The notes beneath the pieces were generated by a model. It saw only the letters and a list, made by a program, of their open reading frames with translations, made no database searches and was not told the DNA's origin. DNA of 64,000 nucleotides from Oreohelix idahoensis (Eukaryota > Mollusca > Gastropoda > Stylommatophora > Oreohelicidae), in assembly GCA_024509875.1 (NCBI GenBank), contig JAMPIV010019843.1, forward strand, positions 186,001-250,000. The letters are read 5' to 3'. A program made the position numbers and the translations under genes. Every line of letters begins with the position of its first letter. Position 1 is the first letter of the stretch. This document shows positions 34,615 through 45,279 of this stretch, piece by piece.

Positions 34615-34985
34615 TTCAGTTTGTAGTCATGCTAAATCTACCAGCCTGTGGCCAGGACGAAGTCCACAGTATTTTCCATGTCCGCGCGACAGTTCCATAG
34701 CTTCTGTCTGAGCTCAGCACCCTCTGGCCAGGTCTGGTATCGTAGGCCATCGTGGAATGGGCAGTTTTGCAGAATGTATTCAAGGGTCTGGATTCCGGTT
34801 ACCTTTGCACATTCATTGGTATGAGATTTCTTGAGGCGATAACGGTGACCTAGTAATCTGCAGTGGCCAGTTCTCAGGCGAAAAAGGGTGGTATGATAGT
34901 GTGAATGACTCTGGTGGATTGTGTCAGATCTGTATATAGCTTCCCTTCCTTCTTCCACTGATAGTTGGTTATGTCTGATTTTAGC
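34615..34985 (-). pseudogene. RNase H-type LINE, C-terminal tail fragment
   Basis: The open frame 34958-34638 reads TTLFRLRTGHCRLLGHRYRL, then QTLEYILQNCPFHDGLR and a WPEGAELRQKLW motif, the typical ending of LINE polyproteins that have RNase H (in the family of the fragment at 28715). It probably corresponds to the part just downstream of that RNase H. Opposite strand to the surrounding LINE. Confidence 0.65.
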
Positions 34986-35075
34986 TTCTCGATAGATATT
35001 TGAATCGCTCTATTTTACTGCCAATTCTACATAATGCATCAAGTCTCACATTCCTAGTTAATCTCAGATCTTAGA

Positions 35076-35371
35076 AACCTGATTTATGCTATCATCTGCA
35101 AGAAGTGTGGCATTACCTATATTCGTGAAACTGGCAGACGTTTGGCAGACATGTTTCGTGAGCACTTAAATGACATCTATCATGGCAAACCTTTACCGGT
35201 GGCCCTTCATTTCAATAGGCCTGACCATTCAGGTAATTTGATATTCATGTCACTGCCCTCCATTCATGTGTCGGTGATGACCGAACTCGTTTTCCGTTGG
35301 AGAATCGTCTCATTTTTCAAATGGGCATTTTATCTCCTGAGGGCTCTAATGTCCATCATCATTTTGCATAA
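35076..35371 (+). pseudogene. GIY-YIG endonuclease domain of a Penelope-like element (frameshifted)
   Basis: The frame gives NLIYAIICKKCGITYIRETG, with the CxxC preceding the domain and the Y-I-x-E-T-G-R-R-L signature, then FREHLNDI and VALHFNRPDH. A frameshift near 35257 moves the continuation to another frame, reading TRFPLENRLIFQMGIL and ending HHHFA at a TAA at 35369. In active homologues this domain cuts target DNA for reverse transcription. The Gly of YIG is replaced by Arg, and the frameshift also disables it. Confidence 0.7.
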
Positions 35372-35806
35372 ATTCTGGTGGCTTCTCTCTCTGTTTCATA
35401 CTTCTTTGTTTCTTCTGTCGCTGTTTTTCTGATCTATCTTTCTTTTTGCTTTGGTTCGTTTCGTATCCTTTTGTATCTTTTTAGCTCTTACTAGCTCATA
35501 CATTATTTCCGCATGACGCTTATTTTCACAGCCATCTTAAGTATTTCATTTTCGGATCCAGCTAAGTTACTTTTTACTTGTTTTAATAGTGTTGTTCATT
35601 CCTGTCTTCGTTTCGTTGATTATTTACTTTCTTGTTTCTATATGTCTTTCTGGTTGTACGATTTTCTTGCATTATTATTGTTCTCGTTTCGCTCAGCACC
35701 GTTGTTCCATCTGCTTGTATCGCTCATTTGGTTGCTTCCTCATCATCATATATTTTTGTAGTACCTATATGTAATTCTTGTCCTTGTCACCTGTTTGTAA
35801 CTATGG

Positions 35807-35830
35807 CCGACGAAGGGTAAAACCCGAAAC
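35807..35830 (+). ncRNA. Hammerhead-ribozyme-like motif in the Penelope-like tail
   Basis: CCGACGA-A-GGG-TAAAA-CCC-GAAAC. This is the hammerhead core CUGANGA, stem II and GAAAC with one change (U4 to C). The GGG/CCC stem II is intact and GUC follows. Penelope-like elements commonly carry such ribozymes in their terminal repeats. The core change predicts loss of self-cleavage, and stems I and III were not resolved. Confidence 0.45.
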
Positions 35831-35959
35831 GTCCCTTGTTTCCTGTGAACCGTTAACTTATAAAACTGATTTCATTCCATTTTATGTTTTAATTGATATA
35901 TATGTTTTCATGTCTGGTGTTTTGTATTGATTTCAGTAGTATTCTGCAGTAAATGAAGA

Positions 35960-36300
35960 TTATTATCTTAGCTGGTGGTAGCAACAGAGGGATAAAAGCA
36001 AGTAGCAGCTGTTTAGAAGAGATATTGGAAAAGCCTGGACTTGTGACAATAAACGAAAATAGAGAAGTATTCAGAAATATCTGTGTATGAAATCAACTAG
36101 CTATACCTTGAAGCGTGTCTCCGCATCTAATGAATACTTAAAGCACTATATATATTACCTGACCACAAGGCGGAACATCAGATTGATGATATCTGGACAA
36201 ACAAAACTTTCAGATTGTCTCCACATGACGTCCATGTAAATGGAGGGCAGATGAAGCGCAAGATTATCACCTCCTACTAGCAAACGTAACGCTGCCGAAT
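35960..36300 (+). pseudogene. LINE endonuclease, C-terminal piece
   Basis: Short matches to the RTE endonuclease C-terminus: NENREVF near 36053, then a stretch ending STPHDVHVNGGQMKRK near 36220 at the position of the usual S-H-x-L motif region. Many stops. Identification rests on order and context. Confidence 0.4.
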
Positions 36301-36685
36301 CTGAGTATATCAGACACAAAAGAACAAAAAAATGTTTATTGTTTCAGTATTAAATAAGTGCTTTGTGCTTCAACGACTATAAAAAGAAATAAACAACGAA
36401 GACCTCTGCCAACCAATAAACCATATGTGGAATAAGGGTTGTGGAAAAAGCCTTGGAAAAAGCACAAAATTTGCATAACAACAGAAACCATGGATAAGAC
36501 AGACAAAATAAAAATGCTTGACAGCAGATTTAAGCAGAAGGAAAACTAGAATCTCCATAGTCAATACTCGTGACGTAAAATCAGAAGAGATAAGAGGATA
36601 TATACTGCGGAGATGGTATGAGAAACAGAGCAAGCTGCCGTCAACGGAAACAACCGAGGGAATGGTACTGTGATAGGGTGGGCTT
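36301..36685. other. No recognised feature
   Basis: Probably decayed LINE linker between endonuclease and RT, judging from its position. No motif supports this directly. Confidence 0.3.
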
Positions 36686-36697
36686 ATATGTGTGGGC

Positions 36698-36972
36698 GGG
36701 AGCCGCGCTGGTGTAATGGCTTCGGCGTTGTACTGGCGACCAGGTGTTCATGGTTCAAACCCGGGCGTCAGCGTTTGAAGAAATGTTTACGGCCGGAAAT
36801 TTGACTGAACAGCCTGAACGGCTCCTGTGATAAACCCTCTGTGGATGGGAAGGAGCGAAGCTCCTGACCGGGTTGGAAGGAAAGTCCTCAGATTCCCCAG
36901 CCTCGCAATGACATGTCATTGGGCCGAAGGGCTGAAAGCCCAAGTGCCGCTGGTTAAGGAAAAAAAAAAAAA
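36698..36972 (+). mobile_element. tRNA-derived SINE with poly(A) tail and perfect 12-bp target-site duplication
   Basis: Starts with a tRNA-like head: A box gctggtgtaatggc and B box tggttcaaaccc (36708-36765). The body includes aaccctctgtggatggg and ends in an A-rich tail (36958-36972). It is flanked by ATATGTGTGGGC at 36686-36697 and again at 36973-36984, a perfect duplication typical of LINE-driven insertion. Different family from R3 and R4. The intact duplication and tail suggest a recent insertion. Confidence 0.85.
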
Positions 36973-37639
36973 ATATGTGTGGGCAGATATGTGCTCTGCG
37001 TTATTGACTTGCGGCCTATTCACACTCGCACCAGACCCATACACTAATAAAGCTCTTGAGTGTTACGGCAGAAGTATTTAATAAGGGTTTACAACCCAGT
37101 TAGCAGCAAGCGATTTTAAAGAGATAACAATTAAACAAACAAACAAACGAACACCCAGCCAGTGCTCATGTGTTAACGTGTCCCCATGACTTCGTGTACG
37201 CTTCTGCCGACAGTGCGTGTCTAGTTTCACGTCTTATATCTAGAGCTACTGTAGCGAAAAAGACCTGATCGCAGGTATGCCGATTTCTTAATATCGGTGC
37301 CCTGACCGCATCACACTGAACATGTGATTGCGGAAGACTACATAAATGTTTCGCATCATTCCAGTGGTGTCGACCCACGGGAGACTACTTGCCGGTTCTT
37401 GTTACCATGCATGGGGTCTGTTAAGGTGGATTCACAGAAGACTACCTTAGTGCTCGTTGCCATAAATGGTAGTCGTTAACATGGCTTCCGACTTTTGACA
37501 TAGCTGATGAGTGTTAACTTCAGTATGGACGCTTATGAAGGAGAAAACACAAATACAAAAATCAAGTATTATTGTGCCATTGCTGTACACTAGTACATAG
37601 ACTGTAATAGGAAAATACAAGTAATCAGTTGGCTTTATG

Positions 37640-37972
37640 AAGAAAGAAAATGAAAATTACTCAGCGCCCAGCAACGAAAAAGCGTACGTGAAAAGATGAG
37701 CGGAATATTTAGAAAAACTTTTAAACGGACCAGCTCAAAGAGATTTTCAAGACATTTAGTCAGCAGAAAATGAGTTACACAAGTTAACTTTCGAAAACAA
37801 AGTTAGGGGAACGTTATGGAAGTCATAAAGCTGATGGACAGAGATGGCTTTCCAGCAGAAACCATGAAAGCAAATATTGATACCCATGTTGTGATATTAT
37901 ACAAATGACTTAGTAAAGTCTGGGAGACAGAAGAACCCCAGCAGGATAGAAGGAAGGATATGTACTGAAGTT

Positions 37973-38003
<31 letters not shown>

Positions 38004-38190
38004 CATTTACAAGAGTGCACATATATTATAAGAAGCATAATGTTAAAATCAGTATCAGAAAAATTATTAAACATAGTCATACTAGAGATTAAAAGAGATC
38101 GTAGATGTACTTGAGACAAGAACAAGCATTACACCGACTGAACAGATTATGTGCCGACCAGATAGTCGAACTGCGCATAAAAAGTTGAAG
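37640..38190 (+). pseudogene. LINE reverse transcriptase start (heavily decayed)
   Basis: Reads AEYLEKLLNGPAQRDFQDI near 37690 and then IKLMDRDGFPAETMKA near 37825, matching the RT entry region of RTE LINEs. It continues after an A29 tract with HLQECTYI and IRSIMLKSVSEKLLNIV, parallel to NLQECTCHRGIMLLSVPGKE in the LINE at 11395. Frames are broken many times. Confidence 0.6.
37975..38003. repeat. A29 homopolymer inside the decayed RT
   Basis: Lies where the related LINE has a short Lys-coding A run (aagaaagg), so it looks like expansion of a coding A run after decay. Confidence 0.9.
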
Positions 38191-39199
38191 AGAGGTTAAA
38201 ATTAAACTCTGATATGATAGGAAACTCTATACAGAGCTTTACAACGAGAGCCGTTCTGATCATCAGAAGTGGTCCCCTCCTCGGATAAGTGCTTCGTCAC
38301 TTTTCCCACCTCTGACAGTAGTTGTGATTTTTGATTCATTGTTTACACTTTCCTATTTCAATTCTTGTCATGCCTGGGCTTCATTGACCATCATCACTGA
38401 TTATTGCTATCATTGACTTTCTTTTGAACTCATATTGACTCCTGGATCTTGTCACGACTGGTTTTCAAGAGTCTGCCTGAGGCAAGACAAAAGAGTCTGA
38501 GTGACGTCTGAGACAAGACAAAAGTCGGAGTGAGGGCTGAGAAGACAGATGAGTAATAGTGTTGAATGTGGATGGAGTGAATTATAGCTATCAGGAGTGG
38601 AAGAACACATAATGACTCTCCCCTCATGCCACTCGATGACTATGTTTCTAGCTACTTTCACTAGCCTCTCTCTCTCTGCTAGGAGTAAGGTACGGTACAC
38701 ATTAGTGACTCCACAAACAATCAAGTACAAGTACAGATAGTAGCAGGTATAAGTATAAATAGTAAAGTCATCTGATCCGCCGATGTATTGTCTAATTTAT
38801 TAACAGAAAACCCAATCTATGGAAAAACCATAAAATATCAATCACCAACATCAAATGAAAGGATGCATGTATCAACTTGAGATATAATCAAGGTTAGTAA
38901 TAAAAGAACTTAAAAGGCGTATCAACTTAGATTAACCCCCCACGATTTTTGGGCAGATATTCTAATAATCCGGCTGCAGAGAATCCTGAAGTAAAGATAA
39001 GTCCCTGCACAACCTATAAAATTTGCTGACTTCTGCTTGTCAGCAACATAGCTAAACCATTCACTGTAATGTCCCTGCCTCACAGTTATCACATTCTCTT
39101 CCCTCCAAAACCCGTATGTGAGTGCACTCCCCCAAAGTCCTTCTTCATTGGCACACTTGTGGTATATTCCGCTTGAAATTACAGCGTGTTCGTGGGTCG
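38191..39199. other. No gene recognised
   Basis: A cttctgatgatcagaa-like palindromic stretch near 38255 resembles 31895. Short degenerate repeats of gacaagacaaaagtc type lie at 38480-38530. No coding signal. Confidence 0.4.
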
Positions 39200-39341
39200 C
39201 AGACTGGAAAGATTTTCACCCTATGCTTTCCCTGATGTGACGGTATTGCTTCCCGTGCTTTGTAGTAGTGGTCCAACAGTGGCCAAAACTCAAGAGTATC
39301 TATTATAGGCTTCAATTGAGTCTATCTTTACACAAGATTAC

Positions 39342-40859
39342 TGTTGCGCACATAGTCTTTTGTATGGAATTATGCGACGCACGGATTACTGTAGGTAGGA
39401 ACGTAGGAAACAGTATGACTATTTGTTATGGAAAGAATTGCTCTCGGTCAAAGTTAGACTACCCATGATTAATTTATACTTTTGTTGTATGGGTGATCTC
39501 TCTTGAATATCGGTCTAGCGTATGAATGCTAGGTCAATGTCATTTCTCATTTGTTATGGCCAGAAAACAAATTGGTCTTGCTTATAATGTTTATGGCCCG
39601 GACATATATGTATTCCGTGTCTATTTGAGAATATTCGGTCTTGTATCGTATATTTTTGTATTTTTATGTCGGCCTATTTCTCGGTCTGACGCTAAGGGGT
39701 GAATAGGCTTTTCCACGCATGCGTCGACGGTGTCGACGAAACCTGCCTGATGTCATGGCGGGATGTTTTCTGGGCTGGTCCTTTAGTGATGTTGAAAAAG
39801 TGATCTCTGTGAATGATTTTTAGGAAGGAGATAGTGTCTCTGCAAGATCATATGGTCAGAGATTCTCCTAATGTTCTATATTGTGTTTATTCCTAAATCA
39901 AGGTAATACCAGACCCTTTGTTTTGATGAACTCTGTTTTGCTAGGCCTAGATGGCAAGCTTATCTTCGTACAGCTAGGATTGTTTGAATGCTGATGAACA
40001 TGACAGGTTATCCAACAGCTCTAAGGTATTTTCATGAAGCAACCTTATAGATTTCAGAACTGTATGGAAACCCATTGAAAACATTTATGTTCAGATTTTG
40101 AATTAATTGCGGCTCATCATTTATCCTCCTGGGTGAGTGAAACTCAAGGAGGTAGCCATTTTGAATTCCCGTTACCACAACGGATCATTGTCAAGAGAAC
40201 AGAAAACAACTCTTATTATCGGACGATGATGCAGAGATCTTCCTATTATATAAAACCCACTACTGTGGTTGAACATGGTTGCTATGAACTTTCGATGAAT
40301 GTACAACTTAAGAAAACTTAGCCAAGAAAAGGTTCGATCAGTGAACCATTATTGATGTTTACATATTCATTTTCACTGACGCGTTCAGTCAGCTGAAGTA
40401 TGAGGCGATAGCCCCCCAGTACATTGAATGCTTGACTTATATCGCCCATTGTATTTATATGCTACATGAAATATGTCTGATGTTGCCACCTACTATTCAA
40501 ATACCTAATGATTTGCTGTGTCAACATGTACCTATGACTGTATCCGTGCTGTCGGAATGTGTGTCACCTTATTAAACATATGAAATGGTCAACAGCAGTT
40601 CAAACATCATTGACTTGCAGACGAGTGTATGAATGTACCATTACTAAGTTGTCAACTTCACCGAACATTCCATCATTCGCGTAACTGACACTTTACACCT
40701 TCACTCTATGTCAACATGACCTGTAGATTCAACGCTGTGTAAGGTTGGGAAGTTGACCAGTATAACCACATAACTTACATTGGTCAGTGACGTCCAGTGA
40801 TAAGCATCAAACAGTAACGACATCTTCAGTGGAAAATATAATAAATATATATTTCTTCA
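39342..40859 (+). repeat. 5' LTR of Gypsy element 1
   Basis: 1518 bp, TGTTGCGCAC...TTCTTCA. Differs from the 3' LTR by about 30 substitutions, plus a 27-bp segment near 40787-40813 absent from the 3' copy. A 62-codon open frame at 40133-40321 is shared by both LTRs simply because they are copies. Divergence of about 2% implies an older insertion than element 2. Confidence 0.9.
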
Positions 40860-40860
40860 G

Positions 40861-40886
40861 TGGTGGCCAGATTCCTGGGTCCAACC
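40861..40886 (+). other. Primer-binding-like site of element 1
   Basis: TGGTGGCCAGATTCCTGGG begins one base after the 5' LTR, and TGG complements the CCA end of a tRNA. Element 2 has TGGCGAGCCAGATTCCTGGG in the same place, so the block is conserved while the LTRs diverge. I could not name the cognate tRNA. Confidence 0.55.
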
Positions 40887-42029
40887 TGCGCAGCATACAT
40901 CTTGAGAAGTCAACTATTGTTACCAGACCATTCCTGACGCCATATACGACACGTAAACACCGATGTGCAAGTTTACAGTACAACTATACAGTCGATGTCA
41001 GCATGACCAGTCCTATCGAGCGAAGGCAGTAATTAGGCCAGCGTTTTGTTGACATTCTTACACAGGTCAGCGCTTGGTGACATTTTGTAGTACAGACATT
41101 GTCTATGTCAAGCACATATTACTACACAGCTGAATACTTTGAAAGCCATAAACTGTTTTGGTGTTGCAGTTCCCTTCAACGGTGGATCTTCATTCATTGT
41201 TACATATATTGTGTGGAACTTTAATATACTTTAGGCCAGAAATTATTATCTATTAAAGTGGCAGTGATAGAAACTGTTCCATAATTCTGGATAACTAAGC
41301 CTTTTTTGCAACACATTTCAACCTCAACACATTTCATTATATAATGTATGCATTTATGTTTTATATGTATTTATGTTTACATGTTATGTGTTGTGTATTA
41401 AATTAGTTTATGTTCTGCGGGTTCAAGGTTGGGCGGTGACTAGTATAAGGTATACCAAGTAATATTAGTCTTATATTAGCGTTCTGTAGGGAGCTTTTGC
41501 TTGCAACATCTGTTGCTATTTTTTGTTAGCTGTGACGATATGTGCAGTTTTGTTTTCGTTATTTTTCGCTTTCTTTAGTTTTGTTTTGATTTGTTCGTAT
41601 TTGTAGGTCTACCCTTTTCTATCTTTCATTTCTATACACCAATATGTTTATACACTATAGCGTTATTTGTCTTGTTGATTCTATTGCAGTTATCATCACA
41701 GATTCTGTGATCATTTTCATTGATTTCTCTATTTGACTTAGTTGATTTCTGCAATTGTTTTCATATTGTCTTTTATGCTTGTCCATTGTTAATGTCTTTG
41801 GTTGACATATAATATGAGGTATATTTGAGTACACGTATGTTATAGTATAGACCAGTACATATTATTATTATTGTTGTACAAGGAAGTATACAAGACCTTT
41901 ATAAGGCTTGTCTCCCACAGAGATTGGGATAGTGAGCTGAGTAAACAAGTATTAAGAACTTGTGACTATATTACTTTGAAATATATATTACATTATTGTT
42001 TCAAGTGATTGCTATCATTATTAGACATC
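40887..42029 (+). other. Untranslated leader of element 1
   Basis: About 1.1 kb without a credible ORF. Contains one imperfect palindrome caagacctttataaggcttg (41889-41908); related units are repeated in the leader of element 2. Confidence 0.6.
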
Positions 42030-45000
42030 ATGTCTACATTCGAATACTTTATTGAGTTAGGGAAATCCCTAGGCAAGACTGGTGATAAGTTAGAGGAGTA
42101 TGCTACCAGTCAATATGAAAAAACACAAAAATTGGAAATTGAGAAACTGAAAGCTGAGACTGAGCAAAAGAACTTGCAGATGCAGGTGGAGGAAAGAAGA
42201 TTTCAGATGGAAGAGAAAAAATTAGACAGAGAAGCTTAACAAAAGAGATTAGACAAAGAAGCTGAACAAAAAAGATTAGACAGAGAAGCTGAAGCTGAAC
42301 AAAAGAGATTAGACAGAGAAGCTGAACAAAGGAGATTAAACAGAGAAGCCGAGAAGAGTAAGGCAAAAAGAGAACATGAAAAACTATTTGCATTTGAATT
42401 AGAAAAATTGAGATTGACAAATATGAGTAATGTTAATCAGTCAAATGGTAACAGTGGTAAACCCTTTACTTATAAGGTCAAGGTACCAGCGTTGTATCCT
42501 TCCAGTGACGATATTACATTCTGGCTGGATAGATTTGAACGCTCCTGTCGAGCTCATAATGTGGATAAATCACAGTATGCTAATCAATTGTCAGAAAATT
42601 TAAAAGGTGATTCTCTGACTAGTTTATGTTTGGTTGAAGAGGCTGACAAGGATAATTATGATGTTATTGGAGCAGCTTTATTGAAAAAATATCAGTTAAC
42701 TGAGGAAGGTTACCGTATTTTGTTTAGGAAAATGTTACCTGAATCAGGGGTAGAATTCTCAGAATTCATTGCAAGGACACGTTTTACATTTAATCGTTGG
42801 ATTGAGTTGTCCAAAACAGAAAAGACATATGAAGCCCTTATGGACTTGTTGCTCAGGGACAAGATTATGTCAAGTGTTAATAAACCCTTTCTGGAATTCC
42901 TACATGAGCGTAAACCCAAGACACTAAAAGAAATGCAAGAATATTGTGACCAATACGTCACTGCACACCCTGAAGTAACTCTTAGCAACACTAAGATTAA
43001 AGAGAGTATGCCAGTTGCATCAGCAACACCATACAAACCTAATTACTCACACAAATTTCAAGGACCACAAAACAAGTTTGGGAAAAAAGGTAACCATAAT
43101 AGTTATCAAAGCCAAGGTAACCAATCATTTCAGGGTTCTTCTGCGAAAAACTGGAGACAAGCTGACAGCCCTCGATACAGAGGTGGTCATAATTATAGGA
43201 ATTTTCGCAGAGGAAGTCATTATAGAAACTATCCAAGTTATCCATCATGGAGACAACAAGACCATAATTATAGAGATACTCATTATAATGAATATGATAA
43301 TGGTAACCATGAGAACTATGACTCAAACCCAAATAGGGGTTACAATAGAGGGAATAATAATGATTACAGATGCAATAATAATCGAGGTAGATCCCAATAC
43401 AAAAAACATAAATCACATTATCAGGCGAACTCTGCACAGCAAGAGTCACATGAAGCCTATAAACAGACTAAAGATAATAATGACGCTAATAATATGGCTT
43501 GTTCCGCTTTTGATTTTGGGAGAGCATCTCAATGCCCCCAATGCAAAACATTATTTGAACCAACTACGGTGTCCACTTTAAGTTGTGGCCATCCTCTTCC
43601 CGCTGTTCCGGCGTCAGTCGCGCATGATGGAAGAGGTTCTCTTGTCTTACATAAAGGTTTAGTAGATGGTACTCCAGTCTCAGTTCTTTTCGATTCGGGG
43701 TGCACCACCATTGGAGTGAGGCAGTCGCTTGTAGATCCTTCTCGTGCCACTGGAAAAGTAGTCAAATGTGTAACATTTGGCGGCACCTTAGAGAAATACT
43801 CTACTGCTATCATTAGGATTGCTACTCCTTTCTTTACAGGAGATGTACACGCATGTCTGCTGCCGAATCCGATCGCTGATCTTATCATCGGTTGTATTCA
43901 CGGAGTCAAAGAATGTACTCCACAACAAATTTCCGTTTGGGAAAAACAAAATATGCAAACTGCTAATGCTGTAGTCACTAGAGCTCAAGCTTTTAATATG
44001 CCTCAAACTTCATCTACTGAAGATAATGAAGGGCATAGCCAAAATAATCCCTTGGTAATTTCCCGTGACTCGTTTATAGAACAGCAAGAAGATGATCCCA
44101 CTCTAAAAAAATTCTTCACGCTAGCAACAAAAGGTGATCCAAATAAGGATACAAATCATAAATCTTGGATTACAATGAAGAATGGCGTACTTGTACGTAT
44201 GGTACAAGACTCAACTAAGTCCATTCATTCTCAAATTCTAGTGCCCAAAAATATGAGAGTTAAAATTTTGCAGCACGCTCATGATTCTCAGTGTGCTGGA
44301 CATATGGGTTTTTCCCGTACAAAGTCAAGAGTTCTTGCGTCTTTCTTTTGGCCTTTTGTGAACAAGGACATACGAATCTATTGTCGATCTTGTAAAGTGT
44401 GTCAAGAAGTCAAATCCAAAGGTCCACGCCATGCTGCACCTATTCAGGCTGCAGACATTCCTATTCGGCCATTTCAGAAAATGGCGATAGACATCATTGG
44501 TCTATTTAAGATCAAATCTGCTAGAGGACATCAGTTTATCTTAACGTGTGTGGACATGTGCACACGTTGGCCAGAGGTTATCCCTCTGAAGAGCATTACT
44601 ACTGCCGACATTGCAGATGCTCTTTGGCTTATATTTTCTCGTCTGGGATTCCCCGGAGAAATATTATCAGACCATGGCACCCAACTAATATCGGATACCA
44701 TGTCTCAAGTAATGTCTACTCTACAGATAGAAAGATCTTTGAGTAGTATCTATCATCCTATGTCCAATGGGATGGTCGAGCGGCCAAATAGAACACTTAG
44801 AAACTTTCTAGGGAAGATAACTGAGGATCATCCTCAAGATTGGGACAGGGTTTTACCCGCGGCCCTCTTTGCTTACAGAGAGGTCCCCAATGAACATACA
44901 GGTATTTCTCCCTTTGAACTTGTATTTGGCGCGCGACCGCGCGGCCGTATGTCTTTGATTCATGATCTCATAATCGCTGATAATATTACCGATGACACGA

Positions 45001-45233
45001 AATCTTCTTACGAATATGTCATCGCGCTGAGACAAAAGATTATCGAAGCATGCAAATTGGCAACTTCTTCTGAATTTGCTAAACAGAAGGCAAGGCAATT
45101 TGCCAATAAGAAAAGAACCTTACGACAACTTTGTCCTGGTGACAAAGCATTTGTTTTCTACCTTGTAGGGAAAACAGACTCTTATTTCTTGGAAAGGTCC
45201 GTACGATATAATCTCGAAAATTTCCGATGTTGA
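42030..45233 (+). CDS. Gag-protease-integrase polyprotein of element 1 (one nonsense codon)
   Basis: One frame runs from ATG 42030 to 45233, broken only by TAA at 42237-42239, where neighbouring repeats have GAA. Numbering from 42408 (941 codons): before it, a charged coiled coil of KLDREAEQKR-type repeats; capsid about 20-190, with a SCAN-like stretch at 115-185; Asn/Arg/Tyr-rich linker 215-365; a C-x2-C-x13-C-x-H finger at 376-395 instead of the usual CCHC knuckle; protease with DSG at 429 and DLIIG about 60 residues on; integrase zinc finger from about 620, and catalytic D695, D755, E791 (D,D-35-E). The C-terminal domain is lost by frameshifts near 45155-45195. Integrase inserts the cDNA, protease cleaves the polyprotein, and Gag forms the particle. 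Confidence 0.88.
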
Positions 45234-45279
45234 CTACATTGTCGATATTGATGGAAAGCATAAAACCTTCCACATCAAT

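Larger units (their letters stand above)
35040..35900 (+). mobile_element. Penelope-like element, 5'-truncated
   Basis: Contains the end of a GIY-YIG endonuclease domain, about 430 bp of non-coding tail, and a hammerhead-like motif with cgaagggtaaaacccgaaac near 35811, a combination typical of Penelope-like retroelements. The reverse transcriptase part is missing. The left side abuts a LINE fragment in the opposite orientation. Confidence 0.65.
33880..38190 (+). mobile_element. RTE LINE copy 4, broken up by at least four later insertions
   Basis: Pieces of one RTE-type LINE occur in the correct order on the plus strand: endonuclease N-terminus (33880-34060), endonuclease middle (34420-34610), endonuclease C-terminus (35960-36300) and reverse transcriptase start (37640-38190). 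Between them are a GAA-tailed repeat, an inverted LINE fragment plus a Penelope-like fragment, and a tRNA SINE. The simplest reading is a single old LINE with nested insertions; independent fragments cannot be ruled out. Confidence 0.55.

Noticed and set aside
43015..43581. 188-codon frame overlapping gag in another frame, and 56355-56837 in element 2
   Set aside because: Shadow of the biased Asn/Arg/Tyr linker; the composition is an artefact of codon bias and the true frame has the domains.
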